Of a stretch of 64,000 nucleotides of DNA, positions 17,186 to 26,423 are shown piece after piece; position 1 is the stretch's first letter, and each line of letters starts with the position of its first letter. The notes under the pieces are model-generated. The model worked only from the letters and a program-made list of their open reading frames with translations. It did no database searches and had not been told where the DNA came from. The stretch lies in the NCBI RefSeq assembly GCF_017948265.1, contig NZ_CP072852.1, positions 3,162,001 through 3,226,000 of the forward strand, given 5' to 3'. The position numbers and the translations under genes are program-made. Source of the stretch: Rhodoferax sp. PAMC 29310. Lineage in GTDB: Bacteria > Pseudomonadota > Gammaproteobacteria > Burkholderiales > Burkholderiaceae_C.

Positions 17186-19411
17186 CTATTTTTGTCCTGA
17201 AGTTGGCTTCCAGCGCTTGAGCAGCAGCGCGTTGCTCATCACACTCACCGAACTCATCGCCATGGCGGCGCCAGCCACCACGGGGTTCAAAAATCCCAAC
17301 GCGGCCAACGGAATACCGGCCACGTTGTAGCCAAACGCCCAAAACAGGTTCTGGCGAATTTTGGCCACAGTGCGGTCTGAAATATCCAGTGCCGCCGCCA
17401 CCAGCTGGGGGTCGCCCCGCATCAGCGTGATGCCCGCCGCGTGCATTGCCACATCGGTGCCGTTGCCCATGGCCATTCCCACGTCGGCGGCGGCCAGCGC
17501 AGGCGCGTCGTTGACGCCATCCCCCACCATGGCCACGGTGTGTCCGCCTTCTTTCAGGGCGATCACTTTGGCGGCCTTGTCGCCGGGCAATACCTCGGCC
17601 ATGACCTCCCCTTCTTCGGGGCGCAGGCCCAAACGGCGTGCCATGGCCTCAGCAGCACCTTGGTTGTCGCCCGAAATCATAACGGTTTTGATGCCGCGTG
17701 CGCGCAGGGCTGCGAGTGCCTCCTTGGCGCCCGGCTTGGGCTCGTCCCCAAACGCCATCAGGGCGCGCAGGGTCAGGCCCACGGTGGTGCGCTCGGCCAT
17801 GGCAGACACGGTGTAGCCTTGGGCTTGCAATTCGGCGGCCTGTACGTTCATGGCGCGGGTGTCCACCTGCAGCTCTTCCATCCAGCGCAGACTGCCAATC
17901 AAATAGCTTTTCGCCCCTACTTCGCCTTCCGTGCCCCGACCGGGCACAGCACGCAGACTGTCGGGGGCGCCAAAGCGCAAGCCCTTTTCCGTGGCGCGGG
18001 CGACCACCGCTCGGGCCAGCGGGTGTTCGCTGCCGCTTTGCAAACTGGCGGCCACCGTCAAGGCTTCGTCTTCGCTCATGCCCGCTGCAGGCTGCAAGGC
18101 CGTCAACTTGGGCCGACCCACGGTGAGCGTGCCGGTCTTGTCAAACGCGACGACATCAACCTTGTGCGCCAGCTCCAGCGCCTGCGCGTCTTTGATCAGA
18201 ATGCCATGCTGGGCCGCTACGCCCGTGCCGGCCATGATGGCGGCTGGCGTGGCCAAGCCCAGCGCGCAGGGGCAGGCAATCACCAGCACGGCGACGGCGA
18301 TGATCACCGCCTGCTCGAACGGGTGGCCGGTGAGCCACCAGGCCAGCAGTGTGACCAGTGCTATCAACAGCACCACCGGCACAAAGACAGCACTCACCTG
18401 GTCCACCATGCGCTGAATCGGCGCTTTGGCGGCCTGCGCGTCTTCCACTAGGCGGATGATGCTCGAGAGAACGGTCTCATTGCCCACGGCGCCCACTTGC
18501 ATCACCACCCGGCCATCGCCATTGATGGAGCCACCGGTGAGCTTGGCCTCTTTGTCCTTGTCCACCGGCAGCGGCTCGCCCGTCAGCATCGACTCATCGA
18601 CTTGGGTACGGCCTTCAAGCAGCGTGCCGTCCACGGGGAAGCGCTCGCCGGGCTTCACCACCAGCTTGTCGCCCACCAGCACCTCACCCACAGGCACGTC
18701 CACTTCGCCGTCCAGACCCATCAAATGGGCTACATCCGGGCGCAGCGCGTGCAGGGCGCGAATGGCAGAGGTGGTCTGGCGTTTGGCGCGGGCCTCTAGC
18801 CATTTTCCCAGCAACACCAACGTGATCACCACCGCCGAGGCCTCGAAGTAAAGGTGGGGCATGGTGCCCGCCTCTGCAGTGAGCCATAACCACATCGACA
18901 AGGCCCACCCCGCCGTGGTGCCAATCGCTACCAGCAGGTCCATATTACCGGTCAGTGCCTTGGCCGCGTGCCAGCCGGCCTTGTAAAAGCGCGCACCCAG
19001 AATGAATTGCACCGGTGTGGCCAGCAAAAATTGCCACAAAGCCGGCAGCATCCAATGCTTGCCAAATAAATCTGCCACCATGGGCACCACCAGCGGCAGC
19101 GACAAGGCGATGCCTACACCGACCGGCAAAAATCCTTCCCACGCTGAGGGCTCCGCAGAATCGATGGCCGCGTCAGCCGCGCGTGGCTCGTAACCGGCGT
19201 CACGCACAGCCCGGCGCAAACGGGCTTCCTCTGGCCCGTTGGCCGCCACCAACACGCGCGCCGACTCGGTGGCCAAGTTCACTGTGGCCTCTTGCACACC
19301 GGGCAGCTTCTTCAATGCTTTTTCAACCCGTGCCACGCAGGACGCGCAGGTCATTCCGCCAATGCCAATGTCAATCGGCGGGTTCTTGGGAGTCAAGGTT
19401 TCAGTAGTCAT
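17186..19411 (-). CDS. copA: Copper-exporting P1B-type ATPase CopA
   Basis: The product has 741 residues. One N-terminal heavy-metal-associated domain carries GMTCASC (19-25). Eight membrane segments are predicted, with the transport-site CPC motif in IACPCALG (about 379). The phosphorylated aspartate is in DKTGTLT (about 422), and the hinge reads [10 protein letters not shown]. The CPC plus HMA pattern indicates Cu(I) export. A CueR-type dyad lies directly upstream at 19424-19448, and the copZ-cueR pair sits 5 kb away on the other strand. Confidence 0.96.
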   Translation of the reverse strand: MTTETLTPKNPPIDIGIGGMTCASCVARVEKALKKLPGVQEATVNLATESARVLVAANGPEEARLRRAVRDAGYEPRAADAAIDSAEPSAWEGFLPVGVGIALSLPLVVPMVADLFGKHWMLPALWQFLLATPVQFILGARFYKAGWHAAKALTGNMDLLVAIGTTAGWALSMWLWLTAEAGTMPHLYFEASAVVITLVLLGKWLEARAKRQTTSAIRALHALRPDVAHLMGLDGEVDVPVGEVLVGDKLVVKPGERFPVDGTLLEGRTQVDESMLTGEPLPVDKDKEAKLTGGSINGDGRVVMQVGAVGNETVLSSIIRLVEDAQAAKAPIQRMVDQVSAVFVPVVLLIALVTLLAWWLTGHPFEQAVIIAVAVLVIACPCALGLATPAAIMAGTGVAAQHGILIKDAQALELAHKVDVVAFDKTGTLTVGRPKLTALQPAAGMSEDEALTVAASLQSGSEHPLARAVVARATEKGLRFGAPDSLRAVPGRGTEGEVGAKSYLIGSLRWMEELQVDTRAMNVQAAELQAQGYTVSAMAERTTVGLTLRALMAFGDEPKPGAKEALAALRARGIKTVMISGDNQGAAEAMARRLGLRPEEGEVMAEVLPGDKAAKVIALKEGGHTVAMVGDGVNDAPALAAADVGMAMGNGTDVAMHAAGITLMRGDPQLVAAALDISDRTVAKIRQNLFWAFGYNVAGIPLAALGFLNPVVAGAAMAMSSVSVMSNALLLKRWKPTSGQK

Positions 19412-19423
19412 GGGTTGACTTTA

Positions 19424-19448
19424 ATCCTTCCCATGATGGGACGGTCAA
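19424..19448 (-). promoter_or_regulatory. CueR-type copA promoter/operator
   Basis: On the minus strand TTGACC (-35) overlaps an imperfect dyad (CCGTCCCATCATGGGAAGG), followed by TTAAAG as a likely -10. The long spacer with a central dyad is the MerR-family architecture and matches the copZ promoter at 24382. Confidence 0.75.
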
Positions 19449-19508
19449 GCGCCGTTTTCGCGTCCATGCGCAGCGGGGCGTTTTGACGTTCCGGAGCGAC
19501 CGCCCGCG

Positions 19509-20351
19509 TCAGGGTGAGCGCAGCAGGAAGTTGCTTTTCTCGTCCGCCATTGCCAGCGCGCTGCCGTTCGCCTCGTCTTTGAGCGCCACACCTGACAGTT
19601 GTCGCTGGCGTGCCTGGGTCAGTAGGTAGTGCAATTTGAAGGCTGCCTCGTCATGGCTGAGACCTGCGAGGCGCACGTTAGAAATGCAGTTGCGGCTGGC
19701 ATCGGTCAGCCCCACAGACGGCATCCACGTCAGGTACAAGCCCATGCTGTCGGGCGAACTCAGACCCGGGCGCTCACCAATCAAAACCACAACGGCCTTG
19801 GCGCCCACGGCCTGCCCAATTTCGTCGCCAATCGCCACCCGCGATTGCATCGCTATACACAGGGGCGCGACGCGCCACTGGCTCTGCTCTAGGCGTGGCT
19901 TCATGGCGCGCAAGAAGGGCGCCGCATTTTGTTCAATGGCCAATGCCGACAGCCCGTCCGCCACCACAAAAACAAGGTCGTATGGACGAGCCTTCTTCCC
20001 AGCTTGGGTCGGTTTGGGGTAAGCGCTTGCAAGAAGATCCAAGGAGGCGGCGTCCAGTTTTCGCCCCAAGTCAGGACGCTGTAGATATTGATTGCGGTCG
20101 GTGGCGGCGCTGTGCAACAACGCACAAGGTGGCGCCAGTTCGGGCCAGGCCGCCGACAACGCCTGTGTCAGGTGGGGCACATCCAGGCTGCGATGCACCG
20201 CATCCCTGGCCTTGGCGTGGGCCAGTTGAAAGGCTAGGTGCACTGACGTTGGCAGGCTGACGCCCGAGCGCCCCAGCGCAATGCGCGCGTCAGTGAACTG
20301 GCGCAGCACCGACCACGAGTTGGCCGTAACAAGGGGAATGTTTTCTTTCAC
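19509..20351 (-). CDS. eutC: Ethanolamine ammonia-lyase small subunit EutC
   Basis: The product has 280 residues. With EutB it forms the adenosylcobalamin-dependent lyase that splits ethanolamine to acetaldehyde and ammonia. Family segments seen are FTDARIALGRSG near the start, YDLVFVVADGLSALA (about 125) and LIGERPGLSSPDSMGLYLTW (about 190), ending in RNCISNVRLAGLSHDEAA. It starts 6 bp after the eutB stop, so translation is probably coupled. Confidence 0.96.
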   Translation of the reverse strand: MKENIPLVTANSWSVLRQFTDARIALGRSGVSLPTSVHLAFQLAHAKARDAVHRSLDVPHLTQALSAAWPELAPPCALLHSAATDRNQYLQRPDLGRKLDAASLDLLASAYPKPTQAGKKARPYDLVFVVADGLSALAIEQNAAPFLRAMKPRLEQSQWRVAPLCIAMQSRVAIGDEIGQAVGAKAVVVLIGERPGLSSPDSMGLYLTWMPSVGLTDASRNCISNVRLAGLSHDEAAFKLHYLLTQARQRQLSGVALKDEANGSALAMADEKSNFLLRSP

Positions 20352-20357
20352 GGTGGT

Positions 20358-21758
20358 TCAGTTCAATCGCAACAGTGCTTTTTGAAACGCTGGCGGCAAG
20401 GTGGGGTGCAACGCAAAGTCAGGACCGACTTTGCTAAATATTTGCATTCGTTCCAACCACGCTTCGAATTCAGGCGCCGGGCGCAAGCCCAGCACACGGC
20501 GGGCGTACAAGGCATCGTGAAACGAGGTAGTTTGGTAATTCAGCATGATGTCGTCCGAGCCCGGAATCCCCATCACGAAATTGCAGCCCGCAGCGCCCAA
20601 TAAGGTCAGCAACACATCCATGTCGTTCTGATCGGCCTCGGCATGGTTGGTGTAACAAACATCACAGCCCATGGGCAGCCCCAGCAGCTTGGCGCAGAAA
20701 TGATCTTCCAGCCCGGCCCGAATAATTTGTTTGCCGTCAAAAAGGTACTCGGGGCCAATAAAGCCCACCACGGTGTTCACCAACAGGGGTTGGTAGTGGC
20801 GGGCCACAGCGTAGGAACGTGCCTCGCAGGTTTGCTGGTCCATGCCGTGGTGTGCGTTGGCGGACAGCGCACTGCCCTGCCCGGTCTCAAAGTACATCAC
20901 GTTGCTCCCCACCGTGCCCCGGTTCAGGGAGAGTGCCGCGTTGCGTGCTTCAGCCAGCAGTGCCAGGTTGACTCCAAAGCTGGTGTTGGTCGCCTCTGTT
21001 CCCCCAATCGACTGAAACACCAAATCAACCGGCGCCCCGCGATGGATGGCTTCCAAGGTATTGGTCACATGCGTCAGAACGCAGGACTGGGTTGGTATGC
21101 CGTACTGGCTGATGATGTCACCCATCATGGTGATCAGCTTCACCACCTGCGTTACGTTGTCCGTCGCGGGGTTAATGCCAATCACCGCATCGCCACTGCC
21201 ATAGAGCAGCCCATCGAGCAGACTGGCGGCAATGCCCGTGGTGTCGTCTGTGGGGTGATTGGGTTGTAAGCGGGTGGACAAGCGCCCCGCCAATCCGACG
21301 GTGTTGCGAAAAGCGGTCACCACGCGGCATTTCTTGGCCACCAAAATCAAATCCTGGTTGCGCATGATCTTGCACACGGCCGCCACCATCTCCGGCGTGA
21401 GGCCGGGCGCAAGTGCGCTCAGCACGGCGCTATCGACGGCGTCGCTCAGCAGCCAATTGCGAAAATCGCCCACCGTCAGGTGGCTGACCGCTGCAAAGGC
21501 GGCACGGTCATGGCTGTCCATGATCAGGCGCGTGACTTCATCCCGCTCGTAGGGCACCAGCGCATCGGTCAAAAAAGTAGACAGTGGCACCTCGGCAAGC
21601 GCCATCTGCGCCACCGCACGCTCTTCAGCACTACACGCCGCCACGCCCGCCAGCAAGTCACCGGAGCGCGCTGGTGTGGCTTTGGCCATCAGCTCCTTGA
21701 GGTCACCAAACCTGTAGGTGGTGACGCCAATTGTGTGGGTGTAGCGATGAGAGCGCAC
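20358..21758 (-). CDS. eutB: Ethanolamine ammonia-lyase large subunit EutB
   Basis: The product has 466 residues, the normal length of this cobalamin-enzyme subunit (TIM barrel). Family-typical stretches are FGDLKELMAKATPARSGD near residue 17, VIGINPATDNV near 200 and MGCDVCYTNHAEADQND near 370. It lies in the order permease-eutB-eutC on the minus strand; 7 bp separate it from the permease stop. No shell-protein or activase genes are nearby, so this is the compact, cytosolic form of the pathway. Confidence 0.96.
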   Translation of the reverse strand: MRSHRYTHTIGVTTYRFGDLKELMAKATPARSGDLLAGVAACSAEERAVAQMALAEVPLSTFLTDALVPYERDEVTRLIMDSHDRAAFAAVSHLTVGDFRNWLLSDAVDSAVLSALAPGLTPEMVAAVCKIMRNQDLILVAKKCRVVTAFRNTVGLAGRLSTRLQPNHPTDDTTGIAASLLDGLLYGSGDAVIGINPATDNVTQVVKLITMMGDIISQYGIPTQSCVLTHVTNTLEAIHRGAPVDLVFQSIGGTEATNTSFGVNLALLAEARNAALSLNRGTVGSNVMYFETGQGSALSANAHHGMDQQTCEARSYAVARHYQPLLVNTVVGFIGPEYLFDGKQIIRAGLEDHFCAKLLGLPMGCDVCYTNHAEADQNDMDVLLTLLGAAGCNFVMGIPGSDDIMLNYQTTSFHDALYARRVLGLRPAPEFEAWLERMQIFSKVGPDFALHPTLPPAFQKALLRLN

Positions 21759-21765
21759 GGTGACC

Positions 21766-23163
21766 TCAATTGACCTGGGCCACGGCGGCCTGGAGATCGA
21801 TGGCAGCGGCGCGGTGATGGCCTGTTGTCAGGAAATAAACATAGCCCACCGCCAGGAAGCCTATGAACACACCAAAAATCAAGGGGTTGTAATAAATCAT
21901 CGTGCCCATGCAAATGAAGGCTCCCATCAACGCGAAGGCCGGGAAGTAAGGGTACAAGGGGGCGCGGAAAGGGCGCACCATGTCAGGCTCATCGCGGCGC
22001 AACTTGAACAGGCTCAACATGCTCAGGATGTACATCAGAATCGCGCCGAAGACCGACATGGTGACGATGTTGGCGGTCAGTGTCTGCCCACCGATGGTGA
22101 TGAATTCATCGCTGTAAATGGCCGCAATACCGATAGCACCACCGGCCAGAATCGCGCGGTGAGGTGTTTTGAAACGAGGATGCACTTTGGCAAAAAATGA
22201 GGGCAAGTAGGACTCTCGGGCCAGGGCAAAAATCTGGCGTGAATAGCCCAGAATGATGCCGTGAAACGACGCCACCAAGCCAAACAAGCCCAACCACACC
22301 AGCATGTGTAACCAACCACTATTCTCACCCACGATAAGCTTCATGGCCTGAGGCAAGGGGTCGTTGATGTTGGCTAGCTTGGTCCAGTCGCCGGCCCCGC
22401 CTGCAAACACCATCACCCCAATTGCCAAAACGACCAGCGTCAGGACGCCCGCGATGTAAGCGATGGGAATGGAGCGTTTGGGGTCTTTGGCTTCTTCTGC
22501 CGCCATGGCCACACCCTCAATGGCAAGAAAGAACCAGATGGCGAATGGAATGGCCGCAAACATGCCGGGAATGGAGGCCAAACTGAAAGAGTCTTGACCG
22601 GACCAGCCGCCCTTGGTGAAGTTCGCCATTGAAAAGCCGGGTGACACAACGCCCATGAATACCAGCAGTTCAAAAATGGCCAACACCGTGACGCACAGCT
22701 CGAAGGTGGCCGCAATTTGCACCCCCACGATGTTCAGCGTCATGAAGATGATGTAAGCACCCAAGGCCGCCATTTTAGGGTCCAGTGAGGGAAACTGCAC
22801 ATTCAGGTAGGCACCAATGGCCAATGAAATGGCCGGCGGCGCAAACACAAACTCCACCAGCGTGGCCGCACCGGCGAGGTAGCCGCCCGTGGGGCCAAAG
22901 GCGCGCTTACTGTACGCAAACGGGCCGCCGGCATGAGGAATGGATGTTGTCAATTCGGTGAAGCTGAAGATGAACGTGGTGTACATCGCCGCGACAAAGA
23001 TCGCCGTCACGGTGAAGCCCAGGGTGCCTGCTGACGCCCAGCCATAACTCCAGCCAAAGTACTCGCCGGAGATCACCAGGCCCACGGCGATGCCCCAGAG
23101 TTGCAAGGTGCTGAGCACCGGTTTGAGCACGTGCGTGCCAGATTGCAGATTTGCGGATTGCAT
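21766..23163 (-). CDS. eat: Ethanolamine permease (APC superfamily)
   Basis: The product has 465 residues with 12 hydrophobic segments of the amino acid-polyamine-organocation type. The opening VLKPVLSTLQLWGIAVGLVI and the helix-1 break SGEYFGWSYGW are characteristic of Eat-type permeases. The start at 23163 has an AAGGAA ribosome site; 30 upstream codons are ignored. It is first of the permease-eutB-eutC unit and diverges from the AraC-type regulator, its presumed controller. Confidence 0.93.
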   Translation of the reverse strand: MQSANLQSGTHVLKPVLSTLQLWGIAVGLVISGEYFGWSYGWASAGTLGFTVTAIFVAAMYTTFIFSFTELTTSIPHAGGPFAYSKRAFGPTGGYLAGAATLVEFVFAPPAISLAIGAYLNVQFPSLDPKMAALGAYIIFMTLNIVGVQIAATFELCVTVLAIFELLVFMGVVSPGFSMANFTKGGWSGQDSFSLASIPGMFAAIPFAIWFFLAIEGVAMAAEEAKDPKRSIPIAYIAGVLTLVVLAIGVMVFAGGAGDWTKLANINDPLPQAMKLIVGENSGWLHMLVWLGLFGLVASFHGIILGYSRQIFALARESYLPSFFAKVHPRFKTPHRAILAGGAIGIAAIYSDEFITIGGQTLTANIVTMSVFGAILMYILSMLSLFKLRRDEPDMVRPFRAPLYPYFPAFALMGAFICMGTMIYYNPLIFGVFIGFLAVGYVYFLTTGHHRAAAIDLQAAVAQVN

Positions 23164-23346
23164 GGATTCCTTCAACAGGTTGAGACGGTAAGGGTCGAGT
23201 CGACCAGCGCAGGCACGGCCTTTGCTTGCCTTGAATGTAAGCAACCCCGCCATTGACCGGTATCAAATTTTGGCAATGTTTCTAGACACACCTTGTCGGT
23301 GAATAGGGCCAGGGCGGAGACTGCGCACTTTGGAGCCCCTATCGCC

Positions 23347-24348
23347 ATGACCCATGTCCGTTCGATCCCCGCACCATCGCAGAGCACGGAGGTCGCACAA
23401 CCCCATGGGCTTGGTGCATGGCCACACATTCGCACCGCTTTGGCCGAGGATGCCGATGACCACGCCGGCCATCTGACCAACTGGCAACAGCGTTACGACC
23501 AGACCACCTCCGGCCCATTTCATGGCTTGTTAGAAGAGTTGCAATTGCCCCAAATGCAGGTGTTTCGGGAAAGCACCAGTCAGGGGATGCGCCAGTCATG
23601 CTGCGTCTGGCCTGACGCCGTGTGGTTCGGTTTTCCGGTGTCGGAACAACTCACCCGCCTCAATGGCCGTGTGATGACACAAGACCATGTGTTAGTGCGC
23701 CCCGGCGCGTGCGAGTTTGAGCTGCTAACCCCGGCCGACTACGCCATCTATGGCATCGTGGTGCGCCAGAGTGCCTTGCAAACGGCGGCAGACCAAATGG
23801 GCTGCAAACTGGACTTGAAGGGCCTGACCCGATCAGAAATGGTGCAGGCGAACAGCGCATCCCGCGATGCCTGTCGGCAAACCCTGAACACCTTGCTCAA
23901 CCCTGATCGCATTGGGCAGGGACATGACGCGGCACAGCAGGCCGTGTTTGACACTTTGTTGCCCTTGCTGGACACCAGCGAAGTCGATAGAGCCGTTAGC
24001 AGCAGCTTTATACGGCGCCAACGCATTGTTGCCAAGGCGCGCAATTACGTGCTAGAGCACCATGACCGCGTGATTGCCGTGCCTGAGTTGTGCCAACAAC
24101 TGTTTGTGAGTCGGCGTACTTTGCAATACTGCTTTGAGGATGTGCTGGGCATTAACCCGGTGCAGTACCTGCGCATCATCCGGCTCAATGGTGCCCGTCG
24201 CTCTCTGCGAGACACCACCTCGCCGCCCCGCACGGTGCGAGACGTGGCCGCCGACTGGGGCTTCTGGCACTTCAGCCAGTTTTCCTGTGACTATCGAAAG
24301 CTCTTTGGGCAGCGGCCTTCTGAGACCCTGAAGCAGGGTATGCATTAG
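23347..24348 (+). CDS. AraC-family regulator of the ethanolamine genes (EutR-like)
   Basis: The product has 333 residues from the ATG at 23347; an in-frame TTG start lies 54 bp upstream. The C-terminal third is the AraC double helix-turn-helix (VPELCQQLFVSRRTLQYCFED, then GINPVQYLRIIRLNGARR and WGFWHFSQFSCDYRKLFG). The N-terminal half resembles the EutR sensor region. Divergent placement from the permease with a 183-bp shared intergenic region suggests it activates the eut unit in response to ethanolamine and cobalamin, as EutR does in enterobacteria. Confidence 0.88.
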   Translation: MTHVRSIPAPSQSTEVAQPHGLGAWPHIRTALAEDADDHAGHLTNWQQRYDQTTSGPFHGLLEELQLPQMQVFRESTSQGMRQSCCVWPDAVWFGFPVSEQLTRLNGRVMTQDHVLVRPGACEFELLTPADYAIYGIVVRQSALQTAADQMGCKLDLKGLTRSEMVQANSASRDACRQTLNTLLNPDRIGQGHDAAQQAVFDTLLPLLDTSEVDRAVSSSFIRRQRIVAKARNYVLEHHDRVIAVPELCQQLFVSRRTLQYCFEDVLGINPVQYLRIIRLNGARRSLRDTTSPPRTVRDVAADWGFWHFSQFSCDYRKLFGQRPSETLKQGMH

Positions 24349-24381
24349 ACCGGGGCCCACGGCACGAGGCAAAATCAGCGC

Positions 24382-24411
24382 TTGACCTTGCTACGATGGG
24401 AAGGTTAAAAC
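24382..24411 (+). promoter_or_regulatory. CueR-type promoter/operator of copZ-cueR
   Basis: The -35 TTGACC (24382-24387) and a -10 like TAAAAC (24406-24411) are 18 bp apart. The spacer holds the dyad ACCTT-N11-AAGGT, the MerR/CueR consensus layout. It lies about 40 bp upstream of copZ and matches the copA site. Confidence 0.8.
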
Positions 24412-24451
24412 TACGGGTTGTCGTTGTTTTGTCCATCCAAGGAGTTATCCC

Positions 24452-24649
24452 ATGAAGCAAACCTTTACCGTCACCGGAATGACTTGCGGCCATTGCGAAA
24501 AAGCAGTCACCCGCGCCGTCAAGCAAGCCGACCCGCAAGCTGAAGTCACCATTGACCGCGCCGCCAATCAGGTGGAAGTCCAATCCGAGCAGCCGCGCGA
24601 GGCGCTGGCCGCCGCCATTGCCGAAGAAGGCTACGCCGTCGCGGCATGA
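24452..24649 (+). CDS. copZ: Copper chaperone CopZ (heavy-metal-associated domain)
   Basis: The product is a 65-residue single HMA domain with the metal site GMTCGHCE at residues 10-17 and the usual beta-alpha-beta-beta-alpha-beta pattern. It carries Cu(I) in the cytosol, probably to CopA. An AAGGAG ribosome site precedes the ATG. The stop overlaps the cueR start (ATGA), so the two are translationally coupled. Confidence 0.95.
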   Translation: MKQTFTVTGMTCGHCEKAVTRAVKQADPQAEVTIDRAANQVEVQSEQPREALAAAIAEEGYAVAA

Positions 24650-25083
24650 AAACCGCCTCCACAGACCTGGGCAGACTGGCCTGGCCGGTGGTGATCGGGG
24701 TGGCGGCGCGCCTGTCCAATGTGTCCGCCAAGATGGTGCGGCATTACGAGTCGCTGGGCTTGCTGCCTGGCGTGGCGCGCACCGACAGCGGCTACCGCCA
24801 GTACACCGAGGCCGACGTGCGCACCCTGCAGTTCATCCGGCGCGGGCGTGACTTGGGTTTTTCGATGGCGGAAATTGCCGAGCTGGTAGACCTGTGGCAC
24901 AACCGCAAGCGGGCGAGCGCCAGTGTCAAACGCATTGCGCAAAAGCATGTCGATGAACTGAGCCAGCGCATTGAAGCCATGCAGGCCATGCAGCGCACAC
25001 TGGGCGCGTTGCTGACCCATTGTCACGGGGATGACCGCCCGGACAGCCCCATTCTGGACGACTTGGCTGGTCACGCGTTTTGA
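24646..25083 (+). CDS. cueR: MerR-family copper-responsive regulator (CueR-like), second metal Cys replaced by Ser
   Basis: The product has 145 residues. A MerR helix-turn-helix (VAARLSNVSAKMVRHYESLGLLP), a wing (GYRQYTEADVRTL) and a long dimerisation helix are present. The metal loop reads CHGDDRPDSPILDDL. The first cysteine of the CueR pair is present, but the second (C-x7-C in E. coli CueR) is serine, encoded by AGC. N-terminal residues before IGVAARL are longer than usual, forced by the ATGA overlap with copZ; a GTG nearer the domain is possible. Neighbours and operator match CueR function. Confidence 0.85.
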   Translation: MKTASTDLGRLAWPVVIGVAARLSNVSAKMVRHYESLGLLPGVARTDSGYRQYTEADVRTLQFIRRGRDLGFSMAEIAELVDLWHNRKRASASVKRIAQKHVDELSQRIEAMQAMQRTLGALLTHCHGDDRPDSPILDDLAGHAF

Positions 25084-25097
25084 CGACTCGAGATAAT

Positions 25098-25156
25098 CGC
25101 TATCGAATAAATAGCGGCTTTCGGATACCAATAGGGCGCTAGAGCCAGTTTTCTTA
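25098..25156. repeat. Dispersed AGCTAT hairpin repeat, copy 2
   Basis: The stem CGCTAT/ATAGCG (25098-25103, 25111-25116) is followed by ATACCAATAGGGCGCTAGAG, the same order as the other copies. It lies just after cueR. Confidence 0.7.
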
Positions 25157-25206
25157 AAAATTCAAGGACCGATTTCCGCGCCGCCCCGCCCCGACCTGCC
25201 CCAGGC

Positions 25207-25701
25207 TCAAGCTAGCGCCACGTCTTGCAGCGGAACGCCGCACAGTCCCGCCAGCACTTCCACCACTAGGTTGTGGTCGTCGCGCTGCGGCGCGCCGGAG
25301 ATGGTGACCGTGCCGACACAACCGCCCACGCCATTTACCCGAATCGGAAAACAGCCGCCGTGATCGGCATGGTCACGTGTCGCCAGTCCCAGCGTGGCTT
25401 CCAGTGTCTGGTCTTTGAGCAGATTGGCGCGGCCCACTGCATACGAGCTGCGCTGCATCAGGTTCACAGTGTTGCGCTTGCGCCGGGCCCAGTCTGCATT
25501 TAGAGGTGTGGTGCCGTCCATGGCGTGAAAAAACACGGCTTCGCCGCCCAGCCAAATATCGATCGTCAAAGACAGGTTGCGAGCCTCGGCCTGCGTTTTG
25601 AGCAGGCAGCCCAGTTGCCAGGCGGTGGCCTTGTCGAACCGGGAAAAGCGCAGCCGCTCTTCCTGCAAAGCCAGGCGTTCAATGTCGTGTTCCAGCGTCA
25701 T
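25207..25701 (-). CDS. Heme-degrading-domain (UPF0303/HbpS-like) protein
   Basis: The product has 164 residues of the UPF0303/DUF336 family. The segments NLSLTIDIWLGGEAVFFHAMDG, WARRKRNTVNLMQRSSY and HGGCFPIRVNGVGGCVGTVTISG are family-typical. Relatives bind heme or take part in two-component redox sensing (HbpS) or tail-anchored-protein handling (yeast YBR137W); no activity can be assigned here. It stands alone between cueR and the DUF302 gene. Confidence 0.85.
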   Translation of the reverse strand: MTLEHDIERLALQEERLRFSRFDKATAWQLGCLLKTQAEARNLSLTIDIWLGGEAVFFHAMDGTTPLNADWARRKRNTVNLMQRSSYAVGRANLLKDQTLEATLGLATRDHADHGGCFPIRVNGVGGCVGTVTISGAPQRDDHNLVVEVLAGLCGVPLQDVALA

Positions 25702-25791
25702 GGGGTCCTCAGAAGGGGTTGTTCAGCGAAGGCACCATCATCGCTTACGCCAGCCTGTGTCTCACTGATGCCCGTCGGCCTTGGCAGAGAG

Positions 25792-26208
25792 TCAGGCCAG
25801 GGCGGCCTTCACACGCATCAAGCGTTCGCGCACCTCTTGGGCGACCTGGGCCACCTCCGGGTTGCTTGTCATTTGCATCACCGCCACCGGGTCCATGAAG
25901 CCCACCATGAGAGCGCCGTCCTCCTCTTGACGCACAGTCACGTTGCAGGGCAAGAGCAAACCAATGTCCGGCTCAGCGGTCAATGCGCGGTGGGCGAGCT
26001 GCGGGTTGCAAGCCCCCAGAATCCGGTAAGGACGCACGTCAATGTCCAGCTTGGCTTTCATCGTGGCCTGAATATCAATCTCGGTGAGCACGCCAAAGCC
26101 TTCAACCTTGAGCGCCTCGGTCACGCGCGACACCGCTTTGGAAAAAACGGTGTCGGGTAGGGTGGCGCTGAAGCTGTAGCCAGGCGCAGTCGGGGATGTC
26201 GAGTTCAT
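25792..26208 (-). CDS. DUF302 domain protein
   Basis: The product has 138 residues. The DUF302 pattern shows as [25 protein letters not shown], followed by the strand [17 protein letters not shown] and [12 protein letters not shown]. The start at 26208 has an AAGGAGC ribosome site. The family is often found with redox, sulfur and heavy-metal genes; function is unknown. It diverges from the Crp/Fnr gene across a region with a TTGACTTAAGTCAA palindrome, so it is probably a target of that regulator. Confidence 0.88.
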   Translation of the reverse strand: MNSTSPTAPGYSFSATLPDTVFSKAVSRVTEALKVEGFGVLTEIDIQATMKAKLDIDVRPYRILGACNPQLAHRALTAEPDIGLLLPCNVTVRQEEDGALMVGFMDPVAVMQMTSNPEVAQVAQEVRERLMRVKAALA

Positions 26209-26279
26209 GAGATGCTCCTTGGGCAAGTGGCGCTAAAAGGCGCTAGTGGTCCAATTTAGCGCCCAGCCAGTATGACGGG

Positions 26280-26293
26280 TTGACTTAAGTCAA
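26280..26293. promoter_or_regulatory. Palindromic operator TTGACTTAAGTCAA
   Basis: This is a perfect 14-bp palindrome with FNR-like half-sites (TTGAC-N4-GTCAA) between the divergent DUF302 and Crp/Fnr-family genes. A related site with the same core and spacing precedes the DUF2892 gene. Confidence 0.7.
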
Positions 26294-26322
26294 TCACCGG
26301 GCACATACCCTAAAGAAAGCGT

Positions 26323-26388
26323 GCCGCTATCAAACATATAGCGTGTTACGCATATTAAATAAGGGCTAGAGGACAATTCCTTGTAAAC
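26323..26388. repeat. Dispersed AGCTAT hairpin repeat, copy 3
   Basis: The stem CGCTAT/ATAGCG (26325-26330, 26338-26343) is followed by TTAAATAAGGGCTAGAGG. It lies in the promoter region of the Crp/Fnr-type gene. Confidence 0.7.
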
Positions 26389-26423
26389 TTTGTCCATGGC
26401 GCCATTCAACTCAATGCCCCTTC

